Source: Stentor roeselii (taxonomy: Eukaryota; Ciliophora; Heterotrichea; Heterotrichida; Stentoridae). Taken from it: a stretch of 56,569 nucleotides of DNA. The DNA lies in assembly GCA_006503475.1 (NCBI GenBank), contig RSEH01000287.1:1-56569 (forward strand), given 5' to 3'. This document shows positions 52,910-56,569 of this stretch, piece after piece (position 1 is the stretch's first letter; every line of letters begins with the position of its first letter). Position numbers and translations under genes: made by a program. The notes below the pieces were generated by a model, which ran no database searches, had not been told where the DNA came from, and saw only the letters and a program-made list of their open reading frames with translations.

Positions 52910-54421
52910 GTTATAAAATACTTTATAATATAAAACTTTCTCAGAATTTCTATTTGATTAAAATAGCAATATAATTTGAAAGACATCTCGGTTTTTACAA
53001 ACGAATTCAGGGTTGACGATGAATTTAAGCGAAACTACTTAGCTTATATCGATAAGCAACTCTTTGATAAAATAAATAAATTTTACTTGATATATTTTTG
53101 ATATTTAAACTCTAATATGATTAGTATTTGAGAGATAGTTATTGAAAAACTTTTATCATTACTTAAAACAAGTCATTAATAAAGAGATGTAGCTTATTCT
53201 TCCTTGCAATTATTAAATTACAACATGAGATACAGAAATTTTTTAAAGGGAACTCTCGCATCGGGTTTTATCTGTAATATATAATTAGATAGTTTAAACA
53301 TAAATCTAAAAAATTATCATTTCTCTTCTATCATATTTCTTGCTAGTTGGACTCTCATCTTGCGAATCTTAGAAAGGATAAAATTAGGACTTCATAGCAG
53401 ATGCAATTTGAAGAATCATTTATTAAACTTTGTTGATATCATTAAAACACTATTTTGATCAATAAGTCTGTTATCAAATCTCAACAAAAAAAATATTATA
53501 ATTTGAATTCTCAATAAATCCAACTAAATATTGCACACTTGAGTATAAATTTAGATTAAATCTTTTTTTTAAAGCATTTTGGAGAATCTTAAGAAATTGG
53601 AGTAGTTTAAAAGGGTTGGTATTTAATATTGTTTAGGTCTTAAGTCAATTATTAGTTATAACTACTTTTCTCAATTTTCCTTTATTTCTATGCATGAAGT
53701 GCATTCTAATCACTAAGGATTATAATCAAAATAAATATCCTAATCTAAAATGATGTTGTGAGAATCACTATTAATCCCATTATAAATGTGAAGGTTTTAA
53801 TTCACCATAATCAAAACCTTTAATCAAGCAAGAAAATATTTATGTTAAAATAAGCCTAGTATTGGTCATAGCATCAATTTATCATGTATTTAAAAAAAAA
53901 ATAATACTGATTGACCTGCTTTAACAAAACTCATTTCTCAATAATTTCAGAGACAGATGAGATATTCATTCTTCAAAGAAAAAATTACTTTATTAAAAAT
54001 ATCAGAAAATATTTTCCTTTGAACCCTTAAAAACAATAAAAAATTAATAAAGGATACTTTTATATCAATCAATATGATTGACTAAATTTCTTTAGCAGAA
54101 TTATTCAAATTAAAAGAAGGTTTAGTGGTTCGCTGTAGGGAAAAATGCTTCATATGTTGCACATATGTTTTGATTATTCAGCCTTCATGAAATGAAGTTA
54201 AAATTTTCTGATTACTCAGGCTTTTCAAGCAGTTAAGTTGAAGCATAGACTATTATCTTCCTCAAAATAAAATCTAATTTTCAATGCAAATACATTTAAA
54301 TTATAATCCATGAAGGAAAAATCTTTATTTCCAATATAAGCTTTATCTAAACTTTGAAATATAAATTATCATCAGACAACATTAATCTCTTAATAATAAC
54401 TAATCTATTATTTAACTAGAT
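52910..54421. other. AT-rich spacer between copies 2 and 3, made of duplicated flanks
   Basis: The left part (52910 to about 53700) is the upstream region of copy 2 and is similar to the upstream region of copy 1. The right part (about 54180-54421) is the 3' flank of copy 3 and is similar to the 3' flank of copy 1. No gene is seen between them. Confidence 0.6.
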
Positions 54422-56569
54422 TTATTTATTTCTAATGTTTGTCTCAATATTCTCCTCTACTGGCTTGATCTTATCTGGAATCAGTTTATTCCTCAACTCC
54501 TCAAGTTTAAAATAAAATTCCTTTAATTTTAAAAGTAAAACAATCAAAGAAATTATAAATTGTATACTGATGCATGATATAACAATGAAAATTACGAGAT
54601 TTTGGTAAATTTTATCTGACATTAGACTTTTACTAGTTGAAAAAATCAAAAAACAAATAAATATCAATGAAAACGTAATTTCGGTAATCAAATTTGATAT
54701 CTGAGTATAAATATCTTTAAAAGGTCTGTACTTTAACATATAAAATATCATAAATATTCCAGAGCTCATATTCAAAATAACCTGTACTAAACCCGATACA
54801 TTCAAAAACAATTGAGTTAAAACAAACTGCAATCTCCTTGCAAAGTAAAAAACATAAAAATAAACACTTAAAATTCCCTTATCATTCTTGAACTCTGAAA
54901 ACAATGTTCCATATCTCAAAACAACTGCCTCTTCAGAAATCTCATGATAAATACAAAACAACAAAAACGCAAAGAATCCAGGAGTAAAAGCGACTAAGAA
55001 CTAAATAATCATTACTATTGTCAGGCCAGCTGATAGTTGATTAAAGTAAAACTCCGCTGCTGAATGGTTCAATGACTAAATAAAAATTACAGCTTTCAAT
55101 GCAATTATTGAAAAAACTGCCAGATCTATATTTGCCTGAATCCAAAACTTGATAAAAACGCTATATCTGTAGTTTTCTGATAACTTTTCAAACTTCAAAC
55201 TGAGCTTACCTAGTTTAAACTTGCTTAGGACTAAGATGAAAGGCCATAAAATAATCAAAATGATAAAAGGCAGGACTATTTTTCCGACATTGATCCAAAA
55301 AACTGAAGTTTTTATTCCAGTCGACTTTATTTCTTCACTCGGTTCACTCGTAGAGTCTTCACTGAAAAAGTTGATTAAAAAGTTAGGAAGTACATTAAAC
55401 GCCCCAACTGAAGTAAAAAACAATCTCGTAACATTTTCATCATAGTTGCTACTCAAAGGAATATAAGGAAGGAGTTGTAAAGTTCCAATCAATGCCCAGG
55501 AAGCAGCAGGATTTGATATAAAAATAAATCCGATTGAAGTAGTTGCCATTATCTTTATTGCACCTGCAGATTTTTCAATCAAATTTTTCATTTTTGGGTC
55601 GATGTATAAGTATTCAGATAAACTCACTGTATACTTGTATTTTTTTAGTGATGCATTGAATATAGAGTAAATCGATTTTTGTAATTTTAAAGTGATTTTT
55701 GTGTTATTTGATATAGATTCAGTGAATTGAAAATTAATGATATACTCAGAAGATGATCTGGAATATAACTGGAACTTTTGGTTTCTGCCGTTTTGAAAGT
55801 TGATTGAAATTTGATTAGCACTGAGAGACTTTAACGGTTCACTGAATACCAATAAAATTTTATTTGATTTGCTGATATTTAATGTTAAGTAAAAGAAATA
55901 CTCAACACATAAATTGTTTTTTTCTTTGAATCCTTTTTGACAGATGCACTTCTCATCAACTCTGATCATATCATCAGGACATTTTTTTAAGCATTTTTTA
56001 CTATCAAGTAATTCAAAGGTTTCATTTACACAGTTTATACACTGGTCCTTTGAACTGCAATTTCCACAAGTTTCATTGCAGTTGATACAGTCTCCGTTTT
56101 TATCCATGAAATACTTATCAATGCAAACACAGTTATTTTGATCATTTAATATTTTATTGGTATCATTACAATCTAGACACTCATGAATTGATTTGCATTT
56201 CTTACAAGGTGGAATACACGCTTCACATTGAAAATCTTTTGATGAGTTGTTTTGGTAAAAACCATCAACACACTCGCAGGTTCCATTAGAACTAAGATAA
56301 TAATTGTCAGTGCAACTCAAACAGGATGTGGAATTTACACAAATTTCACAAGGTTTAATGCATCTTTCGCATGAATCTCCATTTTCATAAAATCCTACAG
56401 GGCATAAACAAATCCCATTAATTGCCTTATAGTTTTCCTTTTGGCAAGTAAGACAATATTCAACATTTTTACAAGTTTTGCAAGGAGCTTGGCAGGCTTT
56501 GCATGAATCAAAAGAATTAATTTCTCCGATTGCCCAATATTCTGCTTTACAAACACAGACTCCATTCAC
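54422..56569 (-). CDS. LamG-like, Cys-rich, multi-pass membrane protein, copy 3, 5' end beyond the window
   Basis: Only the 3' part is present: about 705 residues in three exon segments (56569-55091, 55075-55016, 55000-54422), ending in TAA. The visible part starts within the cysteine repeats, so the signal peptide, LamG-like domain and early repeats lie to the right of the window. From about 56350 leftward it is nearly identical to copy 1, including the last repeats, the beta segment, all the membrane helices and both 15-nt introns. To the right of that point it follows copy 2 instead (for example NGICLCPVGFYEN and RCIKPCE). The switch between templates within one exon points to gene conversion or unequal recombination. 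Nothing visible breaks this copy. Confidence 0.8.
55001..55015 (-). other. 15-nt intron 2 of copy 3
   Basis: Identical to intron 2 of copy 1 (GTAATGATTATTTAG on the minus strand), phase 0, in-frame TAG if retained. Confidence 0.85.
55076..55090 (-). other. 15-nt intron 1 of copy 3
   Basis: Identical to intron 1 of copy 1 (GTAATTTTTATTTAG on the minus strand), phase 0, in-frame TAG if retained. Confidence 0.85.

Noticed and set aside
42701-54421. tRNA, rRNA or other structured RNA genes in the long spacers
   Set aside because: I looked for tRNA T-loop and acceptor patterns and found none convincing; a dedicated covariance search would be needed to exclude them.

Overview
This window looks like the left end of a macronuclear chromosome of a heterotrich ciliate, most like Stentor. 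It opens with about 15 tandem copies of an 8-base telomere unit (CCCTAACA and variants) on the C-rich strand. The DNA is AT-rich and carries very long intronless ORFs. The only introns I can recognise are exactly 15 nt (GTAA...TAG), which is the heterotrich hallmark. All intact genes stop at TAA or TAG, and none uses TGA as a sense codon, which fits a standard code.

Region A (1-10.2 kb, subtelomeric, mostly decayed). After the telomere comes a broken WD40-repeat gene on the minus strand, head-to-head with an intact 779-aa WD40 protein on the plus strand. The two share a recognisable N-terminus. Next are a small unassigned minus-strand ORF, a GH25 lysozyme pseudogene with two frameshifts and two stop codons, and a large receptor-like pseudogene. 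The latter has type I periplasmic-binding-protein-like ligand domains followed by a polytopic membrane region, and carries many lesions, mostly at homopolymers.

Region B (10.7-42.4 kb, the core of the window). Five paralogous, uninterrupted genes each encode a secreted protein of about 2,060-2,110 aa. Each has a signal peptide, serine-rich beta-type sequence, shared cysteine motifs and a short hydrophobic C-terminus with no cytoplasmic tail, as in GPI-anchored surface proteins. I do not recognise the family. Genes 1 and 2 diverge from a 441-bp spacer, and genes 2 and 3 converge with 11 bp between stops. Genes 5, 4 and 3 run head to tail with almost no spacer: the stop of gene 5 overlaps the start of gene 4 by one base (TAATG), and 13 bp separate genes 4 and 3. 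A G-rich, C-depleted tract with a G-quadruplex-type motif lies just upstream of gene 5.

Region C (43.6-56.6 kb). Three tandem minus-strand copies (the third cut by the window edge) encode a surface protein with a signal peptide, a LamG/concanavalin-like domain, many furin/EGF-like cysteine repeats and about nine C-terminal membrane helices. Copies 1 and 3 have two 15-nt introns each. Copy 2 has one, plus a single-base frameshift in a run of ten T. The copies are mosaic, which suggests gene conversion.

Taken together, this is a subtelomeric region holding two expanded families of large cell-surface proteins behind a belt of dying genes. Function is inferred only at the level of cell-surface display or sensing. 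I saw no RNA genes, transposons or CRISPR arrays.
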